From contig CACAUA010000001.1 in assembly GCA_902535625.1 (NCBI GenBank), forward strand, positions 66,517 through 130,516: 64,000 nt of DNA, given 5' to 3'. Under the pieces are notes generated by a model that was not told where the DNA came from, did no database searches, and was given only the letters and a program-made list of their open reading frames with translations. The stretch comes from an uncultured Pelagibacteraceae bacterium. GTDB taxonomy: Bacteria > Pseudomonadota > Alphaproteobacteria > Pelagibacterales > Pelagibacteraceae. A program made the position numbers and the translations under genes. This document shows positions 52,923 through 61,746 of this stretch, piece after piece. How positions within the stretch are numbered: the first letter of the stretch is position 1; each line of letters opens with the position of its first letter.

Positions 52923-54449
52923 ATGAATTTAATTAAGTCAACAGGCACATTTAGTCTGTTCGTTATTCTAAGCAGAATTTTAGGATATATTAGAGACTTT
53001 TTTATAGCTATTTATCTTGGTTCGGGACCAATTGCTGATGCATTCTTCGTAGCATTTAGAATACCAAACACCTTTAGAAGATTATTTGCGGAAGGTACCT
53101 TTAATGCAGCATTTGTTCCATCTTACACATCAGAACTTTTTTCCAGTAAAAAAAAAGCTCAAAAATTTGCAAATTCAGTATTTAATTTATTGGTCTTAGC
53201 ACTTTTAAGTTTAACAATACTAGTCGAGATTTTTATGCCAAGCTTTATAAAATTGATCGCTCCTGGCTTCTCAGATATAGATGAAAAGTTCAAATTAGCT
53301 GTTGATTTAACCAGAATTACTTTTCCATTTTTATTTTTTATAAGTATAGCTTCCTTTTTTTCAGCAATTTTAAATTCACATAACAAATTTGCGGCCACCG
53401 CCGCCGCTCCTCTTTTTTTAAACATAATATTAATAATATGTTTTCTAATGATAAGTAATGATTCAGATTTAGTTTATTATCTAAGCTATGCTGTAACATT
53501 TGCAGGAATTATACAATTTATATTCTTAATTATTTTTACTAGAAAATATTTTTATCCTGATTTTAAATTTAATTTCCAAATAGATAAAAAAATAAAATTT
53601 TTTTTTAGAAGGCTTTTACCAAGCATATTTTCATCTGGGGTCACTCAAATAAATATATTAGTTGGAACTATCATTGCGTCTTTTCAAGCTAGTGCAGTCT
53701 CATATTTGTATTATGCAGACAGAATATATCAGATAAACTTAGCGATAGCAGGAATTGTAATTGGTATAATTATTCTGCCCAACTTAAGTAGATATGTAAA
53801 GAGTAAAAACAAAATAAAATTAGAAATTTTACAAAATAAGTCTTTAGAGTTGAGTTTATTTTTAAGTCTTCCTGCTACACTTGCATTAATTTTTGCATCT
53901 GAGGAAATTGTTTCTGCTCTTTTTGGATATGGATCGTTTAATGAAGAAAGTGTTAAAAATTCAGCCCGTGCATTATTTTATTTTGCATTAGGTCTTCCTG
54001 CATTCTCCATGATAAAAATATTTTCAAGTTTTATATTTGCTAGAAATGATACTAAAACACCTTTTTACTTTTCATTGATTTCTGTAATTTTAAATATTGT
54101 TATTAGTGTATCTTTATTTAGTAAACTAGGGTTTATTATAATTCCTATAGCAACAACTGTTTCTTCATGGTTAAATGGAATTTTATTGATGATATTTGTC
54201 TTAAATAAAGAGTACTTTAACTTTAAAAATTCGTTTTTTAAACAACTTGTTAAAATATCCGTAGTAAACATAATTTGTCTGGGATTATTTAAGTTATTAA
54301 TAAATTATTTTAGTTATTATTTTATATATACAAATAGTTATAAATTTTTAGCAATTATATTATTAGTCCTTTTAACTTTTGCTTTTTATTTGTTAATTTC
54401 AATAGTCATTAAGGCCTTTAAAATATCTGATATTAAATTAAACTATTAA
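52923..54449 (+). CDS. murJ: Lipid II flippase MurJ (MviN)
   Basis: MurJ flips the peptidoglycan precursor lipid II to the periplasm. The 508-residue MOP-superfamily protein has 13-14 membrane helices. The start 'FSLFVILSRILGYIRDFFIAIYLGSGPIADAFFVAFRIPNTFRRLFAEGTFNAAFVPSY' (about 10-68) is the MurJ signature, with the Arg and Asp of the substrate cavity. Loop 'SYLYYADRIYQINLAIAGIVIGIIILPNLS' is also typical. A TAATAT box 6 bases before the ATG may be its -10. trpS follows 3 bases after. Confidence 0.96.
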   Translation: MNLIKSTGTFSLFVILSRILGYIRDFFIAIYLGSGPIADAFFVAFRIPNTFRRLFAEGTFNAAFVPSYTSELFSSKKKAQKFANSVFNLLVLALLSLTILVEIFMPSFIKLIAPGFSDIDEKFKLAVDLTRITFPFLFFISIASFFSAILNSHNKFAATAAAPLFLNIILIICFLMISNDSDLVYYLSYAVTFAGIIQFIFLIIFTRKYFYPDFKFNFQIDKKIKFFFRRLLPSIFSSGVTQINILVGTIIASFQASAVSYLYYADRIYQINLAIAGIVIGIIILPNLSRYVKSKNKIKLEILQNKSLELSLFLSLPATLALIFASEEIVSALFGYGSFNEESVKNSARALFYFALGLPAFSMIKIFSSFIFARNDTKTPFYFSLISVILNIVISVSLFSKLGFIIIPIATTVSSWLNGILLMIFVLNKEYFNFKNSFFKQLVKISVVNIICLGLFKLLINYFSYYFIYTNSYKFLAIILLVLLTFAFYLLISIVIKAFKISDIKLNY

Positions 54450-54452
54450 ATT

Positions 54453-55454
54453 ATGTCTAAAAAAATTTTTTCAGGAGTTCAGCCAACAGGAAATTTACAT
54501 CTTGGCAATTACATAGGTGCAATAAAAAATTTTGTAGATTTACAAAATAATAAAGATAACAAATGTATTTTTTGTGTTGTTGATCTACATGCAATTACTG
54601 TAATGCAAGATCCGACAGAGTTAAAAAATAATATTAGAGAGACAGCAGCAGCATTTATTGCAAGCGGTATTGATCCAAAAAATAGTGTAATATTCAATCA
54701 ATCTTTAGTTCCTGCACATTCTGAGGGTTCGTGGATTTTAGGATGTGTTGCTAGAATGGGTTGGCTAAATAGAATGACACAATTCAAAGAGAAAGCTGGA
54801 AAAGACAAGGAAAAAGCTAGTGTTGGTTTATATATTTATCCTGTTCTTATGGCCTCAGATATTCTTTTATATGATGCTACTCACGTACCAGTTGGAGATG
54901 ATCAAAAACAGCATCTAGAACTCTGTAGAGATATAGCTCAAAAATTTAATAATGAATATAAATGTCCAGATTTCTTAAGACCTCCTGAGCCTCTTATACA
55001 AAAACATTTTTCAAGAATAATGAGTTTGAAAGATGGTACAAAAAAAATGAGTAAATCGGATATTGCTGAAGGTAGTAGGATCAACTTAACAGATACTGAG
55101 GATCAAATTATTAATAAAATAAAAAAAGCAAAAACAGATAATGATACTTTGCCTGGGAATGAAGATGGACTAACAGGTAGACCTGAAATAGAAAATTTAA
55201 TTGGTATTTACTCTAGCTTAAGCAATCAAAATACCTCTGAAACTTTAAATGAATTTGAGGGAAAAAATTTTTCTGATTTAAAAAATAAACTATCTGAAAT
55301 AATTGTGACTAAACTGTCACCTATATCAAAAGAAATACAAAAATTGTTGTCAGACAAAAATTATATAGATCAAATTTTAGAGGATGGTGCAGCAAAAGCG
55401 CATGATATTTCTTCTAAAAAAGTTAAAAAGATAAAAGAAATAGTTGGTTTTTAA
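54453..55454 (+). CDS. trpS: Tryptophanyl-tRNA synthetase
   Basis: TrpS is a class I synthetase. The 333 residues start '[28 protein letters not shown]' (HIGH-type H-L-G-N near residue 18), with '[11 protein letters not shown]', '[34 protein letters not shown]' and the KMSKS loop '[15 protein letters not shown]' near 195-210. It starts 3 bases after the murJ stop, the alphaproteobacterial murJ-trpS pair. Confidence 0.98.
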   Translation: MSKKIFSGVQPTGNLHLGNYIGAIKNFVDLQNNKDNKCIFCVVDLHAITVMQDPTELKNNIRETAAAFIASGIDPKNSVIFNQSLVPAHSEGSWILGCVARMGWLNRMTQFKEKAGKDKEKASVGLYIYPVLMASDILLYDATHVPVGDDQKQHLELCRDIAQKFNNEYKCPDFLRPPEPLIQKHFSRIMSLKDGTKKMSKSDIAEGSRINLTDTEDQIINKIKKAKTDNDTLPGNEDGLTGRPEIENLIGIYSSLSNQNTSETLNEFEGKNFSDLKNKLSEIIVTKLSPISKEIQKLLSDKNYIDQILEDGAAKAHDISSKKVKKIKEIVGF

Positions 55455-55491
55455 CCATTTAATAATTTGAAATAAACATTATATAAAACCC

Positions 55492-56034
55492 ATGTTTATA
55501 CAAACTGAGAATACACCAAACCCAAATTCATTAAAGTTTCTACCTGGTAGAAAGGTATCTAATAATGGTCCTTTAGAAGTTTTAAATCAGGAAGATACAA
55601 ACAACTTATTGATAAAGAACTTATTACAAATAAATGGGGTCACTGGAGTATTTTTAGGGGAAGATTTTTTTTCGATAAATAAAGAAGAGAATAAAAAATG
55701 GGAAGATATTCAGCATATTGTTATATCTTATGTAAATGAGCATTATGCGAATGGAAATATTTGCATTATTGATAAAATAAATGAACAGGAACAAAACAAA
55801 AATTATTCAGATATTGAAAAAAAAATAATAAGTATTTTAGACTCTAAAATTAGACCTGCTGTTGCAAGAGACGGAGGAGATATAAAGTTCCAAGAATTCA
55901 AGGATGGAAAAGTTAAAGTTTTATTAAAAGGTAGTTGTTCAGGCTGCCCATCTTCAACTCTTACTTTAAAAAAAGGTGTAGAAAACTTACTTTGCCATTA
56001 CATACCTGAAGTTAAAGAAGTTTTAGCTGTATAA
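55492..56034 (+). CDS. NifU-like iron-sulfur cluster carrier (Nfu family)
   Basis: The 180-residue protein has an Nfu N-terminal domain ('MFIQTENTPNPNSLKFLPGRKV' at 1-22, 'NGVTGVFLGEDFFSINK' near 50) and a C-terminal NifU-like domain with 'DSKIRPAVARDGGDIKFQEFKDGKVKVLLKGSCSGCPSSTLTLK'. The two Cys of C-x-x-C (near residue 148-151) bind a [4Fe-4S] cluster at a dimer interface. This two-domain form matches mitochondrial and alphaproteobacterial NFU1, which delivers clusters to lipoate synthase and others. It follows trpS by 37 bases. Confidence 0.95.
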   Translation: MFIQTENTPNPNSLKFLPGRKVSNNGPLEVLNQEDTNNLLIKNLLQINGVTGVFLGEDFFSINKEENKKWEDIQHIVISYVNEHYANGNICIIDKINEQEQNKNYSDIEKKIISILDSKIRPAVARDGGDIKFQEFKDGKVKVLLKGSCSGCPSSTLTLKKGVENLLCHYIPEVKEVLAV

Positions 56035-56062
56035 ATAATTAATAATAATTATATTAAAGATA

Positions 56063-57154
56063 ATGGTTAGACTTAAAAAAAATAAAAGTATTAAACTCAA
56101 GAAAAAGAAAAATAATATATTCAGATTTTCAGCAATAAGTCTTTTAGTCATTTTCTCATTTTTTACCTTGCCGTCTCTAAAAATTTTTTTAGATAAAAAT
56201 TTAAATTTCAAAAGATCAATTATCTCAAATGCTGGAATAAATTTTGATCAGGAACTAGAAAAAAGAAAAAAAGTCCTTGATGGAGAGAAAGAAACTAAAA
56301 CAAAAAATCTGAGTCTAAAAAATATTTTTGCTGATATTGATTTTTTCAGTACAGATGATGAGGGGCAAAATTCAATAAGATTTGATGCAAGAACAATTGA
56401 GCAATTGTTTAAAGATACAAATTATAATCTTAAAAGAGTTAGAGAGACCAAGTTAGTTAATATCGGTAATAAAATTGACCATCTTCCAAAAGAAATTAAA
56501 AGTATTGAGAGCTCAAAAAAAAGAAAGAGACTATTTATCCAAATAGTTTTACCGTTAATTGTAGAAGAGAATGCTAAAATTAGACTTGATAGAAAGGAAT
56601 TATTTAGAATATTGTCTAAAAATATTAACACGCAAAAAGAAAAAAATTGGCTAAAAGAAAAATTTAAACAATATGGTTTAAGAGATGGAGATTTTTATTC
56701 TTTGAAAGTTAGAATGGATGAAATACCCGTCTCTTTGGCACTTGCTCAAGCTGCTAAAGAGACCGGATGGGGCACATCGAGATTTGCACAAGAGGGTAAT
56801 GCACTGTTTGGACAATGGACTTGGAATGGTGAAGGAATAAGACCAGCAGGTGTAGATAAAGATGCAAAACATAAAGTTGCAAAATTTGCAGTTCTTAAAG
56901 CATCAGTTAGAGCATATCAAAGAAATTTAAATACTCATAGCAGCTATATTGAATTTAGAAAAGAAAGAGCAATTCAAAGAGACAATGATGAAAAATTAGA
57001 CAGTTTAAAGCTGGTAAATTATTTAGATAAATACGCGGAGACAGGTCAACAATACATTGATGTGTTAAAACAAATTATAAACCAAAATTCTCTGACGGAT
57101 TTTGATGATGTAAATGTAATGCCTACAAGTAATAAGACTAAAAAATTAATTTAA
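56063..57154 (+). CDS. Bax/glucosaminidase-domain cell-wall protein
   Basis: The 363-residue protein has one N-terminal membrane or signal segment ('ISLLVIFSFFTLPSLKIFL', about 29-47) after a very basic start, and a C-terminal glucosaminidase-like domain. 'VSLALAQAAKETGWGTSRFAQEGNALFGQWTW' (about 223-255) is the family's catalytic region, with the A-A-x-E-T-G-W-G Glu. 'KASVRAYQRNLNTHSSYIEFR' follows. It resembles E. coli Bax, a predicted peptidoglycan hydrolase of uncertain role. The fit is strong for the domain and weaker for the pathway. Confidence 0.87.
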   Translation: MVRLKKNKSIKLKKKKNNIFRFSAISLLVIFSFFTLPSLKIFLDKNLNFKRSIISNAGINFDQELEKRKKVLDGEKETKTKNLSLKNIFADIDFFSTDDEGQNSIRFDARTIEQLFKDTNYNLKRVRETKLVNIGNKIDHLPKEIKSIESSKKRKRLFIQIVLPLIVEENAKIRLDRKELFRILSKNINTQKEKNWLKEKFKQYGLRDGDFYSLKVRMDEIPVSLALAQAAKETGWGTSRFAQEGNALFGQWTWNGEGIRPAGVDKDAKHKVAKFAVLKASVRAYQRNLNTHSSYIEFRKERAIQRDNDEKLDSLKLVNYLDKYAETGQQYIDVLKQIINQNSLTDFDDVNVMPTSNKTKKLI

Positions 57155-58203
57155 TTTTGAACAAATTGAAAACCTGAAAATCTCCAACCCTCTTTATCTT
57201 TTAAAGAACAGTTAATTCTTCCTCTTCTTTCAGTAAATTTTTCTGCAAAATTAATATTTAGTGTGTTTTCAATTAAGATAATTTTTGTTTTTCTCCATTT
57301 TGAACCTTCATTTGAAAAGCAATTAATATTTTCTAAATTTTTTTGATCTTTAAAGAATTCAATCATCATTTTAGGTGGGTTTTCTCCATCATTCATAAAT
57401 TTGTTTTCTGGTTTAATAATTCTATACTGAAGTGGTAAATAAGAAATTACCTCTTTAAATCTTTTTATTTCTCCGTATTTTTCGTTTATTGGAAATCTTG
57501 GTAGTTCATATTTATCTTTGTTTAAATCAATAACGCCTGAATGTTGGCCAAATGCAAATTCAAAATTTTTTGAAATATAATTTTTCTGCTCTAAATTATA
57601 CTCACCAAAAGGATATGAAAAAAAAGTCGGATTATAACCTAATTTATCACTAAAAATTTTAATTGATTCCTCAATATCTTCTACAAACTTTTGAAAAGTA
57701 AATTTAGTTAAATAATCGTGTGAATGTGAATGATTACCAATGTACGCAAAGTTCTCTTTTTCTACCTCTTTGATTTGGTCCCAACTCATATATCCTCTAT
57801 TTCCAACTGCCTCAGTTGAGACGAATAAAATAAAAGGAATTTTTTCTTCTCTTAAGATTGGCCAAGCATTTTCATAAAAAGACGTAAATGCATCATCAAT
57901 AGTTAATAAAATTTTTTTTTGTTTCTTAACCTTTTTAAAATCTTTTGAAAATTCACCAGGATGATAAAAATTTAAATTATTTTCTTTTATTAAATTAATG
58001 TGTTTTTTGAATATCTCTAATCTTATATTTGTTGATGGATACTTATTTTCTTCAAATCTATGATACATAATTGCCAAAACACCTTGTTCATTTTTGAAAT
58101 ATTTTTTATTTACTACTTCAGCTTTAACGTTTAAAAAAATAATAAAAAAAATGAATACTTTAGTTATTAACGCTGCAGATGATAAAATTTTATTTTCTCT
58201 CAT
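57151..58203 (-). CDS. Polysaccharide deacetylase (NodB-domain) secreted protein
   Basis: The product is 350 residues from the ATG at 58203 (three more from an ATG at 58212). Signal peptide 'VFIFFIIFLNVKAE' ends near residue 30. The NodB domain shows 'VLAIMYHRFEE' near 45, 'KILLTIDDAFTSFYENAWPIL' (D-D motif near 95), 'GNHSHSHDYL' (metal-binding H-S/T-x-x-H near 160) and 'FSYPFGEYN'. It is probably a carbohydrate esterase family 4 enzyme acting on peptidoglycan or an exported glycan. The last about 120 residues are unrecognised. Its 5' end overlaps the divergent tsaB start by about 53 bases. Confidence 0.88.
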   Translation of the reverse strand: MRENKILSSAALITKVFIFFIIFLNVKAEVVNKKYFKNEQGVLAIMYHRFEENKYPSTNIRLEIFKKHINLIKENNLNFYHPGEFSKDFKKVKKQKKILLTIDDAFTSFYENAWPILREEKIPFILFVSTEAVGNRGYMSWDQIKEVEKENFAYIGNHSHSHDYLTKFTFQKFVEDIEESIKIFSDKLGYNPTFFSYPFGEYNLEQKNYISKNFEFAFGQHSGVIDLNKDKYELPRFPINEKYGEIKRFKEVISYLPLQYRIIKPENKFMNDGENPPKMMIEFFKDQKNLENINCFSNEGSKWRKTKIILIENTLNINFAEKFTERRGRINCSLKDKEGWRFSGFQFVQN

Positions 58204-58528
58204 AACTAACATTGAATCTTATACTACCGCTCATATAAACAGTAGGGAAAATTTTGATAAAATAATGATATTAATTTTAGATTTCCTTAAAGAACATAAT
58301 TCAAATTTAGATAAAATAAGTGAAATATTTGTTAATCAAGGTCCAGGCAAAATCTCAAGTATTAGAAATTCAATAGCAATTGCTAAAGGTATTGCTTTTG
58401 CAAAAAATATTGATTTATATGGATTTTTGAGTGAACATTTGACAGATAAAAGCTTAGATCAATTAGTAAAAATTGATAAAAAAAATTTTACAAATATTAA
58501 TTTGATTAAACCCCTTTACTCGAGTTAA
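58151..58528 (+). CDS. tsaB: TsaB-like tRNA threonylcarbamoyladenosine protein, unusually short
   Basis: The product is 125 residues from the ATG at 58151 (a frame opening at 58094 lies wholly over the deacetylase signal peptide). Family features are 'TLVINAADDKILFSLI' (ASKHA-fold beta hairpin with 'NAAD' in place of D-T-S/A), 'IFVNQGPGKISSIRNSIAIAKGIAFAKNIDLYG' (usual G-P-G-S-F-T-G-x-R-x-x-x-x-x-A-K-G-x-A) and a terminal 'IKPLYSS' like the C-terminal P-x-Y-L. E. coli TsaB has 231 residues, so a central/C-terminal stretch is missing. TsaB partners TsaD and TsaE in making t6A37. Fur and miaB follow. Confidence 0.8.
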   Translation: MNTLVINAADDKILFSLITNIESYTTAHINSRENFDKIMILILDFLKEHNSNLDKISEIFVNQGPGKISSIRNSIAIAKGIAFAKNIDLYGFLSEHLTDKSLDQLVKIDKKNFTNINLIKPLYSS

Positions 58529-58536
58529 AATATAAT

Positions 58537-58956
58537 ATGTTAGAATCTATTGAAGAAAAATGCCAAAAAAACGGAGTTAAACTTACCGATCAAAGAAGGA
58601 TTATCGCAAGAGTTATCTCCGAATCAAAAAAAACATACGGAGAATCTGACCATCCAGATGTTGATGAGTTATATAACAGAGTTTCTCAAATAGACTCTAA
58701 AATTAGTATTGCTACAGTATATAGAACGGTTAAACTTTTTGAAGAAGCGGGTATATTAACAAAACATGATTTTAAGTCTGGTAAAGCTAGATATGAATTA
58801 AATGATGATCATAACCATTTAATTGATATTAAAACAGGGGAAATTATAGAATTTGTTGACGAAGAGATCGAAGAGTTACAAAAAAAAATTGCTGACAAGT
58901 ATGGTTATAAGCTGGTTGATCATAAATTAGAATTATACGGAATCAAAAAAAAATAA
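58537..58956 (+). CDS. Fur-family metal-dependent transcription regulator
   Basis: The 139-residue protein has the winged-helix domain 'LTDQRRIIARVISESKKTYGESDHPDVDELYNRVSQIDSKISIATVYRTVKLFEEAGIL' (recognition helix I-A-T-V-Y-R-T-V). The dimerisation domain carries 'DDHNHLIDIKTGEIIEFVDEEIEEL', the D-H-x-H metal site. The C-terminal C-x-x-C zinc motif of E. coli Fur is absent. This form resembles alphaproteobacterial Fur/Mur, which often senses manganese or iron; which metal applies here is unknown. It follows tsaB by 8 bases and precedes miaB by 3. Confidence 0.93.
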   Translation: MLESIEEKCQKNGVKLTDQRRIIARVISESKKTYGESDHPDVDELYNRVSQIDSKISIATVYRTVKLFEEAGILTKHDFKSGKARYELNDDHNHLIDIKTGEIIEFVDEEIEELQKKIADKYGYKLVDHKLELYGIKKK

Positions 58957-58959
58957 TTC

Positions 58960-60291
58960 ATGCATAAAAAGGTTTTTATAAAGACATTTGGTTGTCAAAT
59001 GAATGAATACGACTCTAATAGAATTTATGATGCTGTTAAGGCAATAGGATATAATAAAACTGAAAATCAAGATGATGCTGACTGTTATATTTTGAATACT
59101 TGTCATATTCGAGACAAGGCCAAGGATAAAGTTTATCATGAGATTGGAAGAGTCAAAAAATTATATAAAGATAAAAAAAAACCAATAATGGTTGTTGCAG
59201 GTTGCGTTGCGCAAGCTGAAAATACTGAGATGCTTAACAGAGAGAAATATATAGATTTAGTTATAGGTCCTCAATCTTATCAAAAAATAAATAATCTTTT
59301 AAAAAGTTTTGAAGAAGAAAATAAAGTTGAAGAAACTGAATTTGACTCAGTTTCAAAGTTTAGGTACTTCGATAATATTAAAAATAACAATACCAATGTT
59401 TCATCTTTTTTAACAATTCAAGAGGGTTGTGATAAGTTCTGCCACTTTTGTGTTGTTCCTTATACTAGAGGACCAGAATATTCTAGACCATTTAAAAGTA
59501 TTATCGATGAAGCTGAGAGATTGATAGAGAACGGATCTAGAGAAATAACTTTTCTTGGTCAAAACGTAAATGCATATTCTTATATGGATGGATCCAAGGA
59601 GTATCGATTATCAGATCTTATTAACGCACTCAGCAAATACACCGAAATAAGTAGAATTAGATATACCACATCTCATCCAAGAGATATGACAGATGATCTT
59701 ATTGAATGTTATAAAAATTCAAAAAAATTAATGCCATTTGTTCATTTACCAATTCAAAGTGGTTCCGACAGAATATTAAAAATGATGAACAGAAAGCATA
59801 CTGTAGATTATTATTTAAATATCTATGAAAAATTAATCAAAATTAATCCTGATATAAAATTTTCTAGCGACTTTATTATTGGATACCCCGGAGAAACAGA
59901 TAATGATTTTAAAGAAACCATAAATTTAATTAATAAAATTAAATTTATCAATTCTTTCTCTTTTATTTTTAGTCCAAGACCAGGAACAAAGGCTGCAGAA
60001 TTAGAGATTACTGATAAAGATAAACTTAAAAATAGGCTGATAACTATCCAAGAAAAATTATTTAGCAATCAAATAGAATTGAATAAATCCTTAGAAGGTA
60101 AAACTCTAGAGGTACTAGTAGAAAATAAACTTAAAAACCAAAATAAATTTTTTGGAAGAAACAAATTTTTAAACTCAGTAATTTTCGAAGGTAATGAAAG
60201 TCATATTGGCAAATTAATTAAAGTTAATATCGAAAAAAGTAATCAAAATTCTTTATTTGGTAAAGTAACAGATGAAATGAAAGCAGCATAA
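58960..60291 (+). CDS. miaB: tRNA-2-methylthio-N6-dimethylallyladenosine synthase
   Basis: MiaB is a radical-SAM methylthiotransferase acting on A37 of tRNAs. In 443 residues: the N-terminal auxiliary-cluster cysteines 'FGCQMNEYDS', 'ILNTCHIRDKA' and 'VVAGCVAQAE', the radical-SAM C-x-x-x-C-x-x-C 'EGCDKFCHFCVVPYTRG' near 155, 'FLGQNVNAYSY', 'VHLPIQSGSDRIL', and a C-terminal TRAM domain. It is followed 1 base later by the phoH-like gene and ybeY, a common alphaproteobacterial block. Confidence 0.98.
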   Translation: MHKKVFIKTFGCQMNEYDSNRIYDAVKAIGYNKTENQDDADCYILNTCHIRDKAKDKVYHEIGRVKKLYKDKKKPIMVVAGCVAQAENTEMLNREKYIDLVIGPQSYQKINNLLKSFEEENKVEETEFDSVSKFRYFDNIKNNNTNVSSFLTIQEGCDKFCHFCVVPYTRGPEYSRPFKSIIDEAERLIENGSREITFLGQNVNAYSYMDGSKEYRLSDLINALSKYTEISRIRYTTSHPRDMTDDLIECYKNSKKLMPFVHLPIQSGSDRILKMMNRKHTVDYYLNIYEKLIKINPDIKFSSDFIIGYPGETDNDFKETINLINKIKFINSFSFIFSPRPGTKAAELEITDKDKLKNRLITIQEKLFSNQIELNKSLEGKTLEVLVENKLKNQNKFFGRNKFLNSVIFEGNESHIGKLIKVNIEKSNQNSLFGKVTDEMKAA

Positions 60292-60292
60292 T

Positions 60293-61300
60293 TTGAAAAA
60301 TTTTGCAAAATCAAAAATTAGCCCCGATTTAAAATACGTATATTCAGAAAATAATGCCTTAAGCATTGTATTTCAAAGTAATGAATTGCTTCTTGGAGTT
60401 TTAGGAGAATTTAATAATAACTTAAAAGAATTAGAAAAAATTACAAATACTAGTATTTACTCTAGAGGAAACTCAATTTTATTAAAAAATACTCCTGAAA
60501 AAAATGACTTAATAAAGAACGCAATTCAATTTCTTGTAGATCAATTTTTAAATAATGGAACATTAGAAAAAAAGGATATAGAGTCATCAGTAAACAAATT
60601 TATGATTGATGAGAAAGTTACAAATAAAAGTGGAAATGTAGAATACATAATAAAAACTCCAAAAAAATCTGTAATACCAAGATCAGAGAAACAAAAAAAT
60701 TATATAAGAGCATTAAAAGAGTCCGACATTGTTATTTCTGCAGGGCCAGCGGGAACTGGTAAAACCTTTTTAGCTGTTGCAGTTGCTTTAACAATGCTAC
60801 TTGAAAAAAAAATAGAGCGTATCATTTTATCTAGACCGGCAGTAGAAGCGGGAGAGAGATTAGGTTTCTTACCAGGAGATATGAGAGAGAAAGTTGATCC
60901 TTATCTAAGACCTTTATACGACTCATTATATGATTTATTAGATTTTGAAAAAATTCAAAAAAAAATAGAAGTTGGAGATATTGAAATTGCGCCACTTGCC
61001 TTTATGAGGGGAAGAACTTTAAAAAACTCTTTTGCAATCCTTGATGAAGCACAAAATGCCACTGATACTCAAATAAAAATGTTTTTAACAAGAATTGGTG
61101 AAAATTCTAAAATAGTAATTAATGGTGATCCTTCCCAAATAGATTTACCTAATAAATCAATGTCAGGTTTAAATAGATCAAAAAAATTACTTGGTCATTT
61201 AAAGGAGATATCTGTAGTAGATTTCGATCATACTGATGTTGTAAGACACCCACTAGTTTCCAAGATAGTTAAGGCTTATTCTGATAAAAATTCAGATTAA
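60293..61300 (+). CDS. PhoH-like ATPase
   Basis: The 335-residue protein has an N-terminal KH-like part and the PhoH P-loop domain: 'SDIVISAGPAGTGKTFLAVAVALTML' (Walker A, about 147-172), 'LSRPAVEAGERLGFLPGDMREKVDPYLRPLYDSLYDLL', 'AFMRGRTLKNSFAILDEAQNATDTQIKMFLTRIG' (Walker B) and 'VVRHPLVSKIVKAY'. It starts at TTG; no ATG is near. PhoH-YbeY pairing suggests RNA or ribosome quality control, although the activity is not established. Confidence 0.94.
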   Translation: MKNFAKSKISPDLKYVYSENNALSIVFQSNELLLGVLGEFNNNLKELEKITNTSIYSRGNSILLKNTPEKNDLIKNAIQFLVDQFLNNGTLEKKDIESSVNKFMIDEKVTNKSGNVEYIIKTPKKSVIPRSEKQKNYIRALKESDIVISAGPAGTGKTFLAVAVALTMLLEKKIERIILSRPAVEAGERLGFLPGDMREKVDPYLRPLYDSLYDLLDFEKIQKKIEVGDIEIAPLAFMRGRTLKNSFAILDEAQNATDTQIKMFLTRIGENSKIVINGDPSQIDLPNKSMSGLNRSKKLLGHLKEISVVDFDHTDVVRHPLVSKIVKAYSDKNSD

Positions 61301-61746
61301 TGATTAAAGCTAACATAGTTCTAGACAAAAAAATTTGGAAAAAAAAATTAGAAGAACCAGAAATTTACTTCAAAAAGAAATTAAGCAAATTATCTAAACT
61401 AAGTACTTTTAAAAATAAAAACCAAGAATTTACTGTGATGCTTACTAATAATAAAAAAATGAAAGATTTAAATTCAAAATTTAGAAATAAAAATGTTTCC
61501 ACAGACGTACTTTCTTTTCCTTTAAAAGTTAAATTAAAAAAAAAATTATATTTAGGAGATATAGCAATTTCTTTTGAAATAATTAATAGAAGATCAAAAT
61601 CATCTAGTTTTGATCATGAATTAGATAAAATGTGGATACATGGTTATTTACATTTATTAGGACATGATCATAAAAAAGATAAAGATTATTATTTAATGAA
61701 GAGAAAAGAAAATTTAATATTTAAAAAATTGAATAAAATAAATTGA
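61300..61746 (+). CDS. ybeY: Endoribonuclease YbeY
   Basis: YbeY is a zinc-dependent RNase in 16S rRNA 3' maturation and ribosome quality control. The 148-residue protein has 'KMKDLNSKFRNKNVSTDVLSFPL' (the L-N-x-x-x-R-x-x-x-x-x-T-D-V-L-S-F motif) and the metal site 'WIHGYLHLLGHDHKKD' (H-G-x-L-H-L-x-G-x-D-H) near 110-125. Its N-terminus is basic and divergent. It starts on the base that ends phoH, and its stop overlaps the lnt TTG start. Confidence 0.96.
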   Translation: MIKANIVLDKKIWKKKLEEPEIYFKKKLSKLSKLSTFKNKNQEFTVMLTNNKKMKDLNSKFRNKNVSTDVLSFPLKVKLKKKLYLGDIAISFEIINRRSKSSSFDHELDKMWIHGYLHLLGHDHKKDKDYYLMKRKENLIFKKLNKIN

